A stretch of 64,000 nt of DNA from JBNKFV01 sp050290265 (GTDB taxonomy: Bacteria > Pseudomonadota > Gammaproteobacteria > Pseudomonadales > Cellvibrionaceae): the NCBI GenBank assembly GCA_050290265.1, contig JBNKHI010000011.1:1-64000 (forward strand), read 5' to 3'. The notes under the pieces were generated by a model. It worked only from the letters and a program-made list of their open reading frames with translations. It was not told the origin of the DNA and made no database searches. A program made the position numbers and the translations under genes. This document shows, one piece after another, positions 44,520 through 54,214 of this stretch. Positions within the stretch are counted from its first letter, which is position 1. The number at the start of each line of letters is the position of its first letter.

Positions 44520-44932
44520 AGCAGTGTTCTGTCTTGCTTAAATGCAGCCAGACGTTGAATAAAACCGCTCTCCATTTTTGCCAATACTGAGCGCAGCTTC
44601 TGCTCCTGCTCATCCAGATGTAAAAACTCCTCTTCCACCGCAGCCTGCAATTGACTCAAACCCATACCCGTCATTGCATTACGTACTGACACCAGTACAT
44701 CGGTACCGATTTTCACTAGCACACCTTCATCCACAGCGATGTAGGCTTCCTCTTGGCCCTCTATTTCGTAAACCAATATGCCCGCAGATAATGCAGCCAC
44801 ACAATCTAACCGCTGGGGCAAAATACCGAACGCCCCTTCCGGTGTAGTAGCAACCATACGTACCACGCGCTGCTCTTGCGCAAAAACTTTGTAGGGCAGC
44901 AAAACTTTAAGCGTCATGGCTGGTGTTGGCAT
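44516..44932 (-). CDS. atpC: N-ATPase epsilon subunit
   Basis: This 138-aa protein has an N-terminal beta-sandwich (LKVLLPYKVFAQEQRVVRMVATTPEGAFGILPQRLDCVAALSAGILVYE) and a C-terminal helical part rich in Glu and Gln. The start 44932 is preferred over 44917 because GGAGGAG lies just before it. It overlaps atpD by 26 bases. Confidence 0.92.
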   Translation of the reverse strand: MPTPAMTLKVLLPYKVFAQEQRVVRMVATTPEGAFGILPQRLDCVAALSAGILVYEIEGQEEAYIAVDEGVLVKIGTDVLVSVRNAMTGMGLSQLQAAVEEEFLHLDEQEQKLRSVLAKMESGFIQRLAAFKQDRTLL

Positions 44933-46478
44933 TCTGCTCCTCCGTCGCTGATACGTTTGTTTTTGTTGTTACCGTTGTTGTTACAAGTGTTGGTACAGTT
45001 GTTGGCACTGTTTTTACTTCTGCTGCTTCAATTGATGCTTCAGTTGATGCTTTACTGACTTCTTTATCGCGCTCTTTACTCAGTGCGTTTAGTTTTTCAT
45101 GTGCTTCATCAATTGCACCAATCATGTATAGCGCACTTTCAGGATAATCTTTAAATTCATCCGCTAAAATTCGCTCACAACCGTCTAACGCATCGTTAAG
45201 GCTTACCAGTTTTCCTGACATGCTCGTAAACTGTTCCGTCGTAAAAAACGGCTGGGTTAAAAACCGTTCCAGCCGACGAGCACGACCCACTACATTTCGA
45301 TCTTCCGGGGACAACTGTTCCATACCTAGCATAGCAATAATATCTTTAAGCTCGGTGTACTGAGCCAACGTGCTGCGTATTTGTTGGGCCAAATCATAGT
45401 GGCGCTTACCAATAATTCCCGGCGTCGCCATCTTGGAGCTAGACAGCAACGGATCTACTGCCGGAAAAAGCCCCTCGCTGGCACGTTTGCGAGAAAGCAC
45501 AATAGATGCAGACAGGTGGGAAAACGTATGCACTGCTGCGGGGTCAGTAAAATCATCGGCCGGCACGTATACGGCTTGAATCGAAGTAATAGCACCGCTG
45601 CCGGTATTGGCAATACGTTCTTCAAGTTGCGATAACTCGGTGCCCATGGTTGGCTGATAGCCCAGGCGTGCTGGCATCTGCCCCATTAAGCCGGACACTT
45701 CCATACCCGCCTGAATAAATCGAAAAATATTATCCACCAGCAGTAACACGTCACGATGTTCGTCATCCCGAAAATATTCGGCCATCGTCAACGCTGCGTG
45801 ACCCACTCGAAACCGCGCACCGGGAGGCTCATTCATTTGACCAAAAATCATCACCATATTGTCGAGTACACCGGCGTCTTTCATTTCCCGGTAGAGCTCT
45901 TCACCCTCTCGACACCGTTCGCCAATACCGCAAAAAATACTCACGCCGGCATGTTGCCCAACCATGTTATGGATCATCTCTGTCAGCAGCACTGTTTTGC
46001 CAACACCCGCGCCGCCAAACAGTCCAGCTTTTCCACCACGCTCCAAAGGCATTAAAACATCAATGACTTTAATACCAGTTTCGAATACTTCTGTTTTGGC
46101 TGAGCGCTGAACCAAGGGTGGCGGTTCATTATGAACAGAACGCCACTCAACATCGTCAGGCACTGACTGTCGGTCAATGGTATTACCGAATACATCAAAC
46201 ATACGCGATAGAATACCCTTACCCACTGGAGCCAATAATGGGCCGCCGCTATCTTCCACTGGCATACCACGGGCCAACCCTTGTGTCGGCGTTAATGCGA
46301 TACCCCGCACTCGCTGCGCATCCAGTTGTGAAAACACTTCAATTAAAATTTGATGATCAGTACCCGTCTTCAACAAAGATCGAATCGGCGGTAACTGATC
46401 ATGAAACAGCATATCAACAACGCTGCCGCGTATAGATATCACCGTGCCGAGATTACTGGGCGTTGCTGATAAAGTCAT
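44907..46478 (-). CDS. atpD: N-ATPase beta subunit with unusual C-terminal tail
   Basis: This 523-aa catalytic subunit has the P-loop GGAGVGKTVLL, the catalytic-Glu region IFCGIGERCREGEEL and the DELSEED-like region AMLGMEQLSPEDR. It is the first gene of the operon. The last ~50 residues are a low-complexity Val/Thr/Ala/Glu tail that extends past the normal end and overlaps atpC. The tail is encoded by a TTG/GTT-rich stretch on the plus strand, so it may have grown by slippage. The gene lies 59 bases after the sqr stop codon on the same strand. Confidence 0.96.
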   Translation of the reverse strand: MTLSATPSNLGTVISIRGSVVDMLFHDQLPPIRSLLKTGTDHQILIEVFSQLDAQRVRGIALTPTQGLARGMPVEDSGGPLLAPVGKGILSRMFDVFGNTIDRQSVPDDVEWRSVHNEPPPLVQRSAKTEVFETGIKVIDVLMPLERGGKAGLFGGAGVGKTVLLTEMIHNMVGQHAGVSIFCGIGERCREGEELYREMKDAGVLDNMVMIFGQMNEPPGARFRVGHAALTMAEYFRDDEHRDVLLLVDNIFRFIQAGMEVSGLMGQMPARLGYQPTMGTELSQLEERIANTGSGAITSIQAVYVPADDFTDPAAVHTFSHLSASIVLSRKRASEGLFPAVDPLLSSSKMATPGIIGKRHYDLAQQIRSTLAQYTELKDIIAMLGMEQLSPEDRNVVGRARRLERFLTQPFFTTEQFTSMSGKLVSLNDALDGCERILADEFKDYPESALYMIGAIDEAHEKLNALSKERDKEVSKASTEASIEAAEVKTVPTTVPTLVTTTVTTKTNVSATEEQNANTSHDA

Positions 46479-46537
46479 AGCGGGTTAATCACACTGTCAG
46501 CCTGTTTTACTCGCAAACTACTGCGACCTATTGGTTA

Positions 46538-47830
46538 CTACTTATCAACTTTTTGCTTAGGTTCAATCAAATGTACAATCCCCAGAGCTTTTAATACATA
46601 CTGCTCGTAGATCGGTGACGTAGAACCGTGGCGAATCTTGTATAGAAAATACTTTTCAAACGCGATCTTAGCCAAGTGCACCCACTTACCTTTTGAATAC
46701 CAGGTTGTGTTGCGCGGAGGAATTTGTGGCAAGGCAACAAAAGCCGCACCAGTATCTCCCATATCCGCTAAACATATGGCATTCCATGTTGCTTGTGCGG
46801 TTGCCGGCTGTCCAGCTATATCCGCTGCAATATTTTCGACAATCGCCGTCACCATCGACTCGATCATATACCCGGTTTTAGGTGCACCGGTAGGCACCGT
46901 CGTTTTTTCTACTGGCGGTATGGCAACGCATACACCCGCTGAAAAAATATTGCGATAGGTTGGGTTGCGTTGAAAGTCATCAATCAAAACAAACCCTCGT
47001 GGATTGCACAAGCCTTCTACATTGGCCACGGCACTGATGCCTCTAAAAGCTGGTAACATCATGGAAAATTGAAAAGGCAGTTCATGGACCAATTCAACGT
47101 CGCCCTTTCGATCCAGCTCTTCACAATGCAATATATTCTTGTCAACACGAGTAGTCTTGGCATTGGTAATCCAACGGATATCTCGGTCTCTAAATTCAGA
47201 CTCCAACAGTGTTTTCGAATCGCCCACACCACCAAGCCCTAGGTGCCCAATATAAGGTTCGCTGGTGACAAACGTAATAGGGACTTTATTGCGCAGCTTA
47301 CGGCGGCGCAAATCAGTATCGAGAATAAAAGCAAACTCATACGCTGGGCCAAAACAACTGGCACCCGGCATAGCACCAACAACGATTGGACCCGGATTTT
47401 CGAGGAAAGCTTGATAAGCAGTGTGCGCATGTTGCGCATGATTGACAGAACAAATAGATTCACTAAACGCATCCGGTCCAGCACCGGGCACTTCGTCAAA
47501 GGCTAGTTCTGGACCGGTGGTTATCACCAGATAGTCATAGGCCAATTCCTGTTTATCCGCCAAGATGACTTTATTCGCCTGCGCATCAATGCGCTCTGCC
47601 GTTTGTGCAATAAAATCGATGCCGAGTTTTTCTAGAACTGGTGCGATCGCTTCAGTAATAGCTTCACGATCACGCCAACCCACTGCAAGCCAGGGATTGG
47701 AAGGCACAAATTGAAAATAATCGTCTTTATTGACGACGGTTATTTTGTGCTCATCACCCAGTTTATGTTTTAACTCGAACGCAGCGGGCATGCCGCCGAT
47801 ACCTGCACCTAAAATCACAATATGTGCCAT
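46538..47830 (-). CDS. sqr: Sulfide:quinone oxidoreductase
   Basis: This 430-aa FAD enzyme of the inner membrane oxidises sulfide and passes electrons to quinone. It has the FAD loop GAGIGGMPAAFEL at residues 8-20. Three Cys fit the redox set of the family: C127 (ESICSV), C159 (GASCFGP) and C353 (NAICLAD). The C-terminal amphipathic region (KWVHLAKIAFEKYFLYKIRHGSTSPIYEQYVLKALGI) anchors it to the membrane. Its neighbours are a DUF2892 protein and an RND pump upstream and the N-ATPase downstream. Confidence 0.95.
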   Translation of the reverse strand: MAHIVILGAGIGGMPAAFELKHKLGDEHKITVVNKDDYFQFVPSNPWLAVGWRDREAITEAIAPVLEKLGIDFIAQTAERIDAQANKVILADKQELAYDYLVITTGPELAFDEVPGAGPDAFSESICSVNHAQHAHTAYQAFLENPGPIVVGAMPGASCFGPAYEFAFILDTDLRRRKLRNKVPITFVTSEPYIGHLGLGGVGDSKTLLESEFRDRDIRWITNAKTTRVDKNILHCEELDRKGDVELVHELPFQFSMMLPAFRGISAVANVEGLCNPRGFVLIDDFQRNPTYRNIFSAGVCVAIPPVEKTTVPTGAPKTGYMIESMVTAIVENIAADIAGQPATAQATWNAICLADMGDTGAAFVALPQIPPRNTTWYSKGKWVHLAKIAFEKYFLYKIRHGSTSPIYEQYVLKALGIVHLIEPKQKVDK

Positions 47831-47918
47831 TCAACACCTCACTACCGTGACTAGCACGGAATAAAAAACTGAGGCTATTCGATATGGCAACTTGTAATAA
47901 AATCGTCACGCAGAGATA

Positions 47919-50900
47919 TTAATCGGCGGCTATCGAAACCTCAGACGTCAGGCCCTTGCGACGCAACAATGCGTAGTAAAGCAAGGGAATAACTAACAGA
48001 GTCAATACTGTCGATACCAAAATACCAAAAATCAAACTGACAGCAAGACCATTAAAAATAGGATCATCCAAAATAAAGAACGCGCCCAACATGGCAGCAA
48101 TAGCCGTAAGTACAATAGGTTTTGCGCGCACACTGGCAGAATTAACAATCGCCTCTTCCAGGTTTACTCCTGCGGCTATCGATTGATTTATAAAATCTAC
48201 CAGAAGGATGGAGTTACGCACGAGAATACCTGCCAGCGCGATCATGCCGATCATGGATGTAGCCGTAAATTGCGCGCCCAAGAGAGCATGGCCGGGCATA
48301 ATCCCGATCAACGTCAGCGGTATAGGCGCCATGATTACCAGTGGTACCAGATAAGATCGAAACTGACTCACCACCAACATAAAGATCAGCAATAGACCCA
48401 CAGCATAAGCAGCGCCCATGTCACGAAAGGTCTCGTAAGTGATCTGCCATTCCCCGTCCCACTTTATGCTATAGGAAAACGGTGTATCCGGCTGCTGAAT
48501 AAAGTACTGTTGTATGGAATCACCCAGCTGCCCGACCAAATCAAACATACCATACAGCGGGCTATCTAAATCACCGGCCACATCACCGGTCACATAAACC
48601 ACGGGTAACAAATCCTTGCGATAAATCGTTTGTTGCCAGGTTGTCAATTCAGCCGTCGTAAATGCAGACAGCGGAACTAAAGCGCCACTTTGACTGCGCA
48701 CTTTAATTTGTAGCAGATCGTCAATTTTGGCTTTGTCAGCGGTCGAGAAATCTAGTTGGATAGGCACGGGATATTTAGCATGACCAGTATGTAAGTATGC
48801 CGTGTTGTCACCACTTAATGCGACTGCCAAAGCGTCCGTTACCTGCTGCTGACCTATCCCTAAATGCGCGGCGCGCTCACGATCCACATGGACGATATAA
48901 CGCGGTGCAGCGGCATCAATCGTATCATCGACATCAACGAGATCGTTAGTCTCTGCAAATCGCCCACGTAACGTTCGCGCAATCTCTATTTGTCCCGCAT
49001 AGTCAGGACCGTAAACTTCTGCCACTAAAGGCGCAAACACCGGCGGCCCAGGCGGCGGTTCTACCACTTTAATGACCGCATGATGGCGCGCAGCTATAGC
49101 TGCAAGTTGAGGTCGAACTGCCCGTGCAATATCGTGGCTGGCCCGATCACGGGAATGCTTGTCTAATAAATTGACCTGGATATCGCCCAGATTCGGTGCT
49201 TGCCTTAGATAGTACTGCCGCACCAACCCATTAAATCCGATGGGTGATGCCGTGCCGGCGTAGGTCTGTAGGTTCTCCACTTCATCAATAGTTAACAAAT
49301 AGGTGCTCAACTCACCAAGCACGGCGTTCGTGTGCTCTAGCGAGCTCCCCTCGGGTAAGTCGAGCACGATTTGAAATTCACTCTTGTTGTCAAATGGCAG
49401 CATCTTTAATACGACCAATTTGAATACAGCCAAGGAGCATGCCAACAAAATAAGCACCACCAAGCCCAGGATAAGCCCGTAGCGATTAACCCGTTTTTTA
49501 TCGCCTAAAAAAGGCCGCATGAGTCTTTCAAAAAAACGGTGAGTTGCGCGGGTTAATTTATCTGGGCTGCCAGTACTGCCAGCACTGTGTTGAGCCAATA
49601 ATTTGTGGGTAAACCAAGGCGTAAAAGTAAACGCCACCACCAACGAAATAAACATGCCCATTGACGCATTAATAGGAATTGGGCTCATATAGGGCCCCAT
49701 TAGGCCGCTGACAAAAGCCATTGGCAATAATGCAGCAATCACAGTAAAGGTCGCCAGAATCGTTGGCCCGCCCACCTCGCCTACCGCAGCGGGGATAACC
49801 TCCAATAATTTTTTGCCGCCCAAGCTTAAATGCCGATGAATATTTTCAACAACGACAATGGCATCATCAACCAAAATGCCAATAGAAAAAATTAGTGCAA
49901 ACAAGGACACACGATTTAATGTAAAGCCATAAGCCCAAGAGGCAAACAATGTAATCGCCAAGGTAAGAACAACCGCCGCGCCCACAACAATAGCCTCCCG
50001 CATTCCCATCGTAAGCGCGACTAAAACAATAACCGACAAACTCGCAAAAATTAGTTTTTGGATTAATTTATTGGCTTTGTCGTTAGCCGTTTCACCATAG
50101 TTTCGGGTAACGCTAACCTCCACTCCTTGAGGAATCAAAACACCTTTTAGCAGTTCTGTTCGTTCAATAATCTGTTCTGCAATATCAACCGCGTTCTCGC
50201 CTGGCTTTTTGCTCACCTCCACCGTAACCGCAGGAGCTACCAAGCTATCGCTACTGCGAGCGTAGGATACGTATTGTTTATTTTCCGGCGCACCGAATTG
50301 AATATCGGCTACGGCACTTAGATATACCGGTCGCCCATTGTGTAAACCCACCACTAAGTTACCCAGCTCTTCCGGGCGAGAAAGAAATTCCCCCGCCTGT
50401 ACCGGAATGGACTGATCATTAGAGACCAGGTTTCCCGCATGACTCACAGTATTGTGCATTTGTAACGCACGTCGTAACTCATCAATAGCAATGCCATGAG
50501 CGGACAGCTTTTCCGGTGATAGCAAAACCCTTACCGTGGGCTGCACTGCACCGATCGTATCGATGTCGCGCGTACCCGGAATGCGCTTTAACTCTGTTTC
50601 CAGCCCGTGAGCAATCTGGGTTAGCTCCAGCGCGCCACGGTTTGGATCATCTGTCCATAAGGTCAATGCGACGACAGGCACATCGTCGATACCTTTGGGC
50701 TTAACCAGCACTGGGCCAATGCCCATATTGGCAGGTCGCCAATCCATATTGGATTGTGTTGCATTGTATAAGCGCACCAACGCTTCTGTTCTTGGCACGC
50801 CCACTTCAAATTGCACGGTGAGTACCGACATACCCGGCCGCGAAATAGAGTAAATATGCTCAACACCGCCGACTTCTGCGAGGATTTGCTCCATTGGCGT

Positions 50901-51125
50901 CGTCACTAGGTTCGCCACATCTTCTGCAGAAGCGCCCGCAAAAGGAACAAAAACATTAGCCATGGTGACATCGATTTGCGGTTCTTCTTCGCGGGGCGTT
51001 ACCAGCGCGGCAAAAATACCCAATAGAAAACCAAACAACGCCAACAGTGGCGTAAGCTGCGAGCGAGAAGAGTATTGGGCAATAGTCCCAGAAAAGTTAG
51101 GTTTAGTACTCAACGTTTGCCCCAC
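47919..51125 (-). CDS. RND efflux permease (HAE1-like)
   Basis: This 1068-aa inner-membrane pump has two duplicated halves. The proton-relay pair DD sits in SIGILVDDAIVVVENIHRHL, and a large periplasmic domain follows TM1. The early segment GASAEDVANLVTTPMEQ is typical of AcrB-type and related families. The start overlaps the adaptor gene by 23 bases. No outer-membrane factor gene is in the cluster, so it must use a TolC encoded elsewhere. The substrate is unknown; association with sqr suggests sulfur compounds or other stress. Confidence 0.95.
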   Translation of the reverse strand: MGQTLSTKPNFSGTIAQYSSRSQLTPLLALFGFLLGIFAALVTPREEEPQIDVTMANVFVPFAGASAEDVANLVTTPMEQILAEVGGVEHIYSISRPGMSVLTVQFEVGVPRTEALVRLYNATQSNMDWRPANMGIGPVLVKPKGIDDVPVVALTLWTDDPNRGALELTQIAHGLETELKRIPGTRDIDTIGAVQPTVRVLLSPEKLSAHGIAIDELRRALQMHNTVSHAGNLVSNDQSIPVQAGEFLSRPEELGNLVVGLHNGRPVYLSAVADIQFGAPENKQYVSYARSSDSLVAPAVTVEVSKKPGENAVDIAEQIIERTELLKGVLIPQGVEVSVTRNYGETANDKANKLIQKLIFASLSVIVLVALTMGMREAIVVGAAVVLTLAITLFASWAYGFTLNRVSLFALIFSIGILVDDAIVVVENIHRHLSLGGKKLLEVIPAAVGEVGGPTILATFTVIAALLPMAFVSGLMGPYMSPIPINASMGMFISLVVAFTFTPWFTHKLLAQHSAGSTGSPDKLTRATHRFFERLMRPFLGDKKRVNRYGLILGLVVLILLACSLAVFKLVVLKMLPFDNKSEFQIVLDLPEGSSLEHTNAVLGELSTYLLTIDEVENLQTYAGTASPIGFNGLVRQYYLRQAPNLGDIQVNLLDKHSRDRASHDIARAVRPQLAAIAARHHAVIKVVEPPPGPPVFAPLVAEVYGPDYAGQIEIARTLRGRFAETNDLVDVDDTIDAAAPRYIVHVDRERAAHLGIGQQQVTDALAVALSGDNTAYLHTGHAKYPVPIQLDFSTADKAKIDDLLQIKVRSQSGALVPLSAFTTAELTTWQQTIYRKDLLPVVYVTGDVAGDLDSPLYGMFDLVGQLGDSIQQYFIQQPDTPFSYSIKWDGEWQITYETFRDMGAAYAVGLLLIFMLVVSQFRSYLVPLVIMAPIPLTLIGIMPGHALLGAQFTATSMIGMIALAGILVRNSILLVDFINQSIAAGVNLEEAIVNSASVRAKPIVLTAIAAMLGAFFILDDPIFNGLAVSLIFGILVSTVLTLLVIPLLYYALLRRKGLTSEVSIAAD

Positions 51126-52254
51126 CGTTCTGAGTTCGTGAACTAGTTAAGGCAATCGCCGCAGCAATAGGGTCAGTGGCTATCGATTCACCAGCAGTCA
51201 GTCCGGCCAACACTTCCAGTTGATCCGCAAAGATGGCACCGGGACGGATTTGTCGCAATACCGGTTTACCGTCTACCAGCACATAAACACCCGTCACTTC
51301 TGACCGATAAACAACGCTACTCAGCGGTATCAACAGACGTTCCGTTTCGCCAACGGTAAACAACACTTTAACAAATTCACCAGGGTGAAAATCATCGGGG
51401 TTTTCGTCCAGCTCTAAACGTGCCCGCACAGTGCTGGTGGCTGCGTCGGCGGTGGGATACAGAATTAGCTTTGCGGGTTTTAGCGCATCAGTGACCGCAT
51501 TACCCACTGCAGAAACCACATGGGCAATTTGCAGCTCGCGAACTTTTGTAGCCACATTTTGTGGCAAATCCACTTCAACCCGCAGTGCATTGGGATCGTA
51601 ACCGGACATCAATAGCGTGCCTGGCTGCACTAACTCACCCGGCTCAACAAAACGCGCACTAACAACACCTGAGTAGGGTGCCTTCACCGCCGTATAGGAG
51701 AGTTGCTCTTTTGCCGTGTTTACCGCGGCTCTGGCACTATTCACTTTAGCAGTAGCAGAACTCAAGCGGGCGTTGGCTTTATCCATTTCAGCCTTGGCCA
51801 CAAAGTCACGACTGTACAAGTCCTTAATACGCTGATGCTCGGAGGTTTCGGCAGCCAGATTCGATGTAGCCTCAGCAAGGTTTGCCTCGGCCTGCGTTAA
51901 GCCGGCTCGCTGCTCGGTGCGTGTGATAGTAAGGATAACGGTACCGGCGGCCACGACATTACCAATATCCACTTTGATCTCTTCAATACGCCCGCGCGTT
52001 TCGGCCGACACGGTCGCTTGGTGAATGGCTTCGATACGACCGTCGAAGCTACGCTGTTCCGGCATGGTATGCAGCTTGGCAGTCACCGACGTCAGCTCTT
52101 GATTGGCCCATTCTGCATTTGCAGAGAGAGGTGAGCACAATGCGAAAATAGAGCTGATTACTGCGCTACGAATAGCCAAACGACTAACGACGCTACGCTT
52201 AACCAAACTGCGCGTAACCAAACTACTATGCCTAAATAAACGACGTATCATCAT
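51103..52254 (-). CDS. RND periplasmic adaptor (membrane-fusion protein)
   Basis: This 383-aa protein has an N-terminal leader with an unusual Ser/Arg/Val-rich start (residues ~1-30) before the hydrophobic part and ANAEW cleavage region. The biotinyl-lipoyl-like half-motifs are in ETRGRIEEIKVDIGNVVAAGTVI and KAPYSGVVSARFVEPGELVQPGTLL. A helical hairpin rich in Ala, Glu and Lys lies between (~110-165). An AGGAG site precedes the ATG. It joins the permease to an outer-membrane channel. Confidence 0.93.
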   Translation of the reverse strand: MMIRRLFRHSSLVTRSLVKRSVVSRLAIRSAVISSIFALCSPLSANAEWANQELTSVTAKLHTMPEQRSFDGRIEAIHQATVSAETRGRIEEIKVDIGNVVAAGTVILTITRTEQRAGLTQAEANLAEATSNLAAETSEHQRIKDLYSRDFVAKAEMDKANARLSSATAKVNSARAAVNTAKEQLSYTAVKAPYSGVVSARFVEPGELVQPGTLLMSGYDPNALRVEVDLPQNVATKVRELQIAHVVSAVGNAVTDALKPAKLILYPTADAATSTVRARLELDENPDDFHPGEFVKVLFTVGETERLLIPLSSVVYRSEVTGVYVLVDGKPVLRQIRPGAIFADQLEVLAGLTAGESIATDPIAAAIALTSSRTQNGGANVEY

Positions 52255-52310
52255 ATCTCCTGCAGAGCTTGAATATTACCCGGCTCGCCAGCCGGTCATA
52301 AGCCTTTGTA

Positions 52311-52511
52311 TTAAAAGGCCGGTTTAGACTGGCCGCCCATTTTTTTCAACACAATAGCTAATGGGCAAAAACCGGTAAAAGATGATTGCAACAAATTCAA
52401 ACCAACAAACGCGGTTAACCATAACCAGTAAACACTATGTAGTTGTGACAACAACAAACTCAGCAATACCACAAAACCGGCAAAACGTAGAACCCAGCGG
52501 TCAATATTCAT
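52311..52511 (-). CDS. DUF2892 small membrane protein (YgaP C-terminal type)
   Basis: The start is set at ATG 52511 (66 aa) because AGGGGG lies about eight bases before it; a GTG nine bases upstream is in frame. Two helices are followed by the family signature NLLQSSFTGFCPLAIVLKKMG. Such proteins accompany rhodanese or sulfide-oxidising genes. It is the first gene of the set that continues with the RND pump, sqr and the N-ATPase, 57 bases before the adaptor. Confidence 0.88.
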   Translation of the reverse strand: MNIDRWVLRFAGFVVLLSLLLSQLHSVYWLWLTAFVGLNLLQSSFTGFCPLAIVLKKMGGQSKPAF

Positions 52512-52917
52512 AGTCAGCACCCCCTAGCAAGAGCTTCATAGTGTGAACTGCCCAATAGACAGAACATGGCCTACCTTTCCATTTAAAACCTTTTGGCATA
52601 ATTAGCATTGATACACATCAATACACAACTATAGAACATTATATGACGAAGAAGCTTAAGAAAACTTAGGGTTTATGCGATAAAACTAGCGTTTTAAGAC
52701 CGCGAAGCGATTGTGAATTTACGCGCAAAAAACCACTAGACGTGTCATTCCCATTATAGAAGCATAGGAGAAAATCGAGGAGAACAAAGACGGGATTTCT
52801 GCGGATGAAAATACAATTACGCCTCTGAATCAAACGCGCTGAATAAGACTAAAAAATAAACGCAGCCCAATAGGCAAGACAAGCGCTACATACTGTCGTC
52901 ACATAACAATGCCTGAA
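52512..52917. other. 406-base intergenic region with an Anr/FNR-type promoter
   Basis: It holds the Anr box and a -10-like TTAAAT at 52581-52586 (minus strand), plus the 3' side of ackA. No coding frame was recognised. Confidence 0.5.
52608..52621 (-). promoter_or_regulatory. Perfect Anr/FNR box
   Basis: TTGAT-ACAC-ATCAA is an exact match to the FNR/Anr half-sites. Its centre (52614.5) would be at -41.5 for a start near 52573, and a TTAAAT element lies where the -10 box should be. This predicts activation of the DUF2892-RND-sqr unit, perhaps also the N-ATPase, at low oxygen. Confidence 0.7.
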
Positions 52918-54207
52918 TTAACCAGCCTTAACGCAGACAACCTCATAAACATTACGTGCAATCATATATTCCTCATCCGTAGGAATTACCCGCACAGCTA
53001 CTTTGCCAGAAGTCGCTGAAATAATACCGGCACTTTGAGCATTAGCAGGCACATCTATCTGAACCCCCAAAAATGCCAGCCCGGCGCAAATACGTGCACG
53101 AATTTCTGGTGCATTCTCACCAATACCACCGCTAAATACCAACGTATCCAGGCCGCCCAGCGCTGCGCTAAATGCGCCGACCCATTTCACCGTTTGATAG
53201 CAAAATAAATTAATGGCTTCTGCGGCTCGAGTGTCGCTGCGCTCTGCCGCTAGCAGGTCACGAATATCCGCACTCAGCTGGGAGACCCCTAACAAGCCAG
53301 ATTCGTGATTAATCACTGCATCAATTTGCTGCAGTGTTAATTTCTCGGTGCGTAACAGATACGACAAAATACCAGGATCGATATCGCCGGTGCGCGTCCC
53401 CATCATCAACCCGCCCGCAGGAGTAAAGCCCATACTGTTATCAATACTTTTACCATTTAACACTGCCGTTAAGCTCCCACCGCTGCCAAGGTGCGCCAGT
53501 ATTACCCGCCCATTAGTCGCCGTTGGGTCACCCAAGGTTTCCAACGCCTGCATCAAGTATTCACAGGACAAACCATGAAAACCATAACGGCGCAAACCAT
53601 GGGCTTCGTAAGAACGGGGCAGCGGTAGTTGGCTAGCAACCCGCGGCATCGTCTGATGAAACGCAGTGTCAAAACAGGCCACTTGAGGTAAATCAGGCCG
53701 GCGCGATGCAATAGCATTAATAAGCTCAAGCTCCAACGGCAAGTGCAACGGTGCAAATACAGCAATATTTTCCAGAGCTTCGAGTAATTCAGGCGTAATT
53801 AATTGTGGCTTGCTGCGATTCATACCGTGAACAATACGATGTCCGACCGCTTGCACCGATGCAAAAACCCCTTGAGTTTCTAACCACACGAGCAATTGGG
53901 TTGCTACAGAATCTGCAGGAGGTAATTCAACAACCGGGCCAGCGTTGGGCAGCGTCAAACGCAACTTAGAATATTTACTCGTGCCAACTCGATCTATTTT
54001 CCCTGCGAGTATCGGCGGGGTTATCAGTAAACCCGTATCATTAGCATTAACATGCTTACGATTACCCTGCTCTTCAGCAACGGCATAAACCGCAAAACGA
54101 ATACTGGAAGAGCCTCGGTTCACTACCAGAATTTTCGGCTTACCCTTGTCTATACTGGCGTCACCAAATACCCCACGTTCAGGCGGATTGACTGCTGTTC
54201 TGATCAT
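52918..54207 (-). CDS. ackA: Acetate kinase
   Basis: The start is set at ATG 54207 (429 aa), seven bases after the phosphoketolase stop codon; the open frame starts 29 codons further inside that gene. The family motifs are ILVVNRGSSSIRFAVY (usual NAGSSSxKF, here with Arg), FDTAFHQTMPRVA, GFHGLSCEY, HLGSGGSLTA and FSGGIGENAPEIR. It turns acetyl phosphate and ADP into acetate and ATP. It follows phosphoketolase, which makes acetyl phosphate, so the pair yields ATP from sugar phosphates. Confidence 0.94.
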   Translation of the reverse strand: MIRTAVNPPERGVFGDASIDKGKPKILVVNRGSSSIRFAVYAVAEEQGNRKHVNANDTGLLITPPILAGKIDRVGTSKYSKLRLTLPNAGPVVELPPADSVATQLLVWLETQGVFASVQAVGHRIVHGMNRSKPQLITPELLEALENIAVFAPLHLPLELELINAIASRRPDLPQVACFDTAFHQTMPRVASQLPLPRSYEAHGLRRYGFHGLSCEYLMQALETLGDPTATNGRVILAHLGSGGSLTAVLNGKSIDNSMGFTPAGGLMMGTRTGDIDPGILSYLLRTEKLTLQQIDAVINHESGLLGVSQLSADIRDLLAAERSDTRAAEAINLFCYQTVKWVGAFSAALGGLDTLVFSGGIGENAPEIRARICAGLAFLGVQIDVPANAQSAGIISATSGKVAVRVIPTDEEYMIARNVYEVVCVKAG

Positions 54208-54214
54208 TGCGTTA

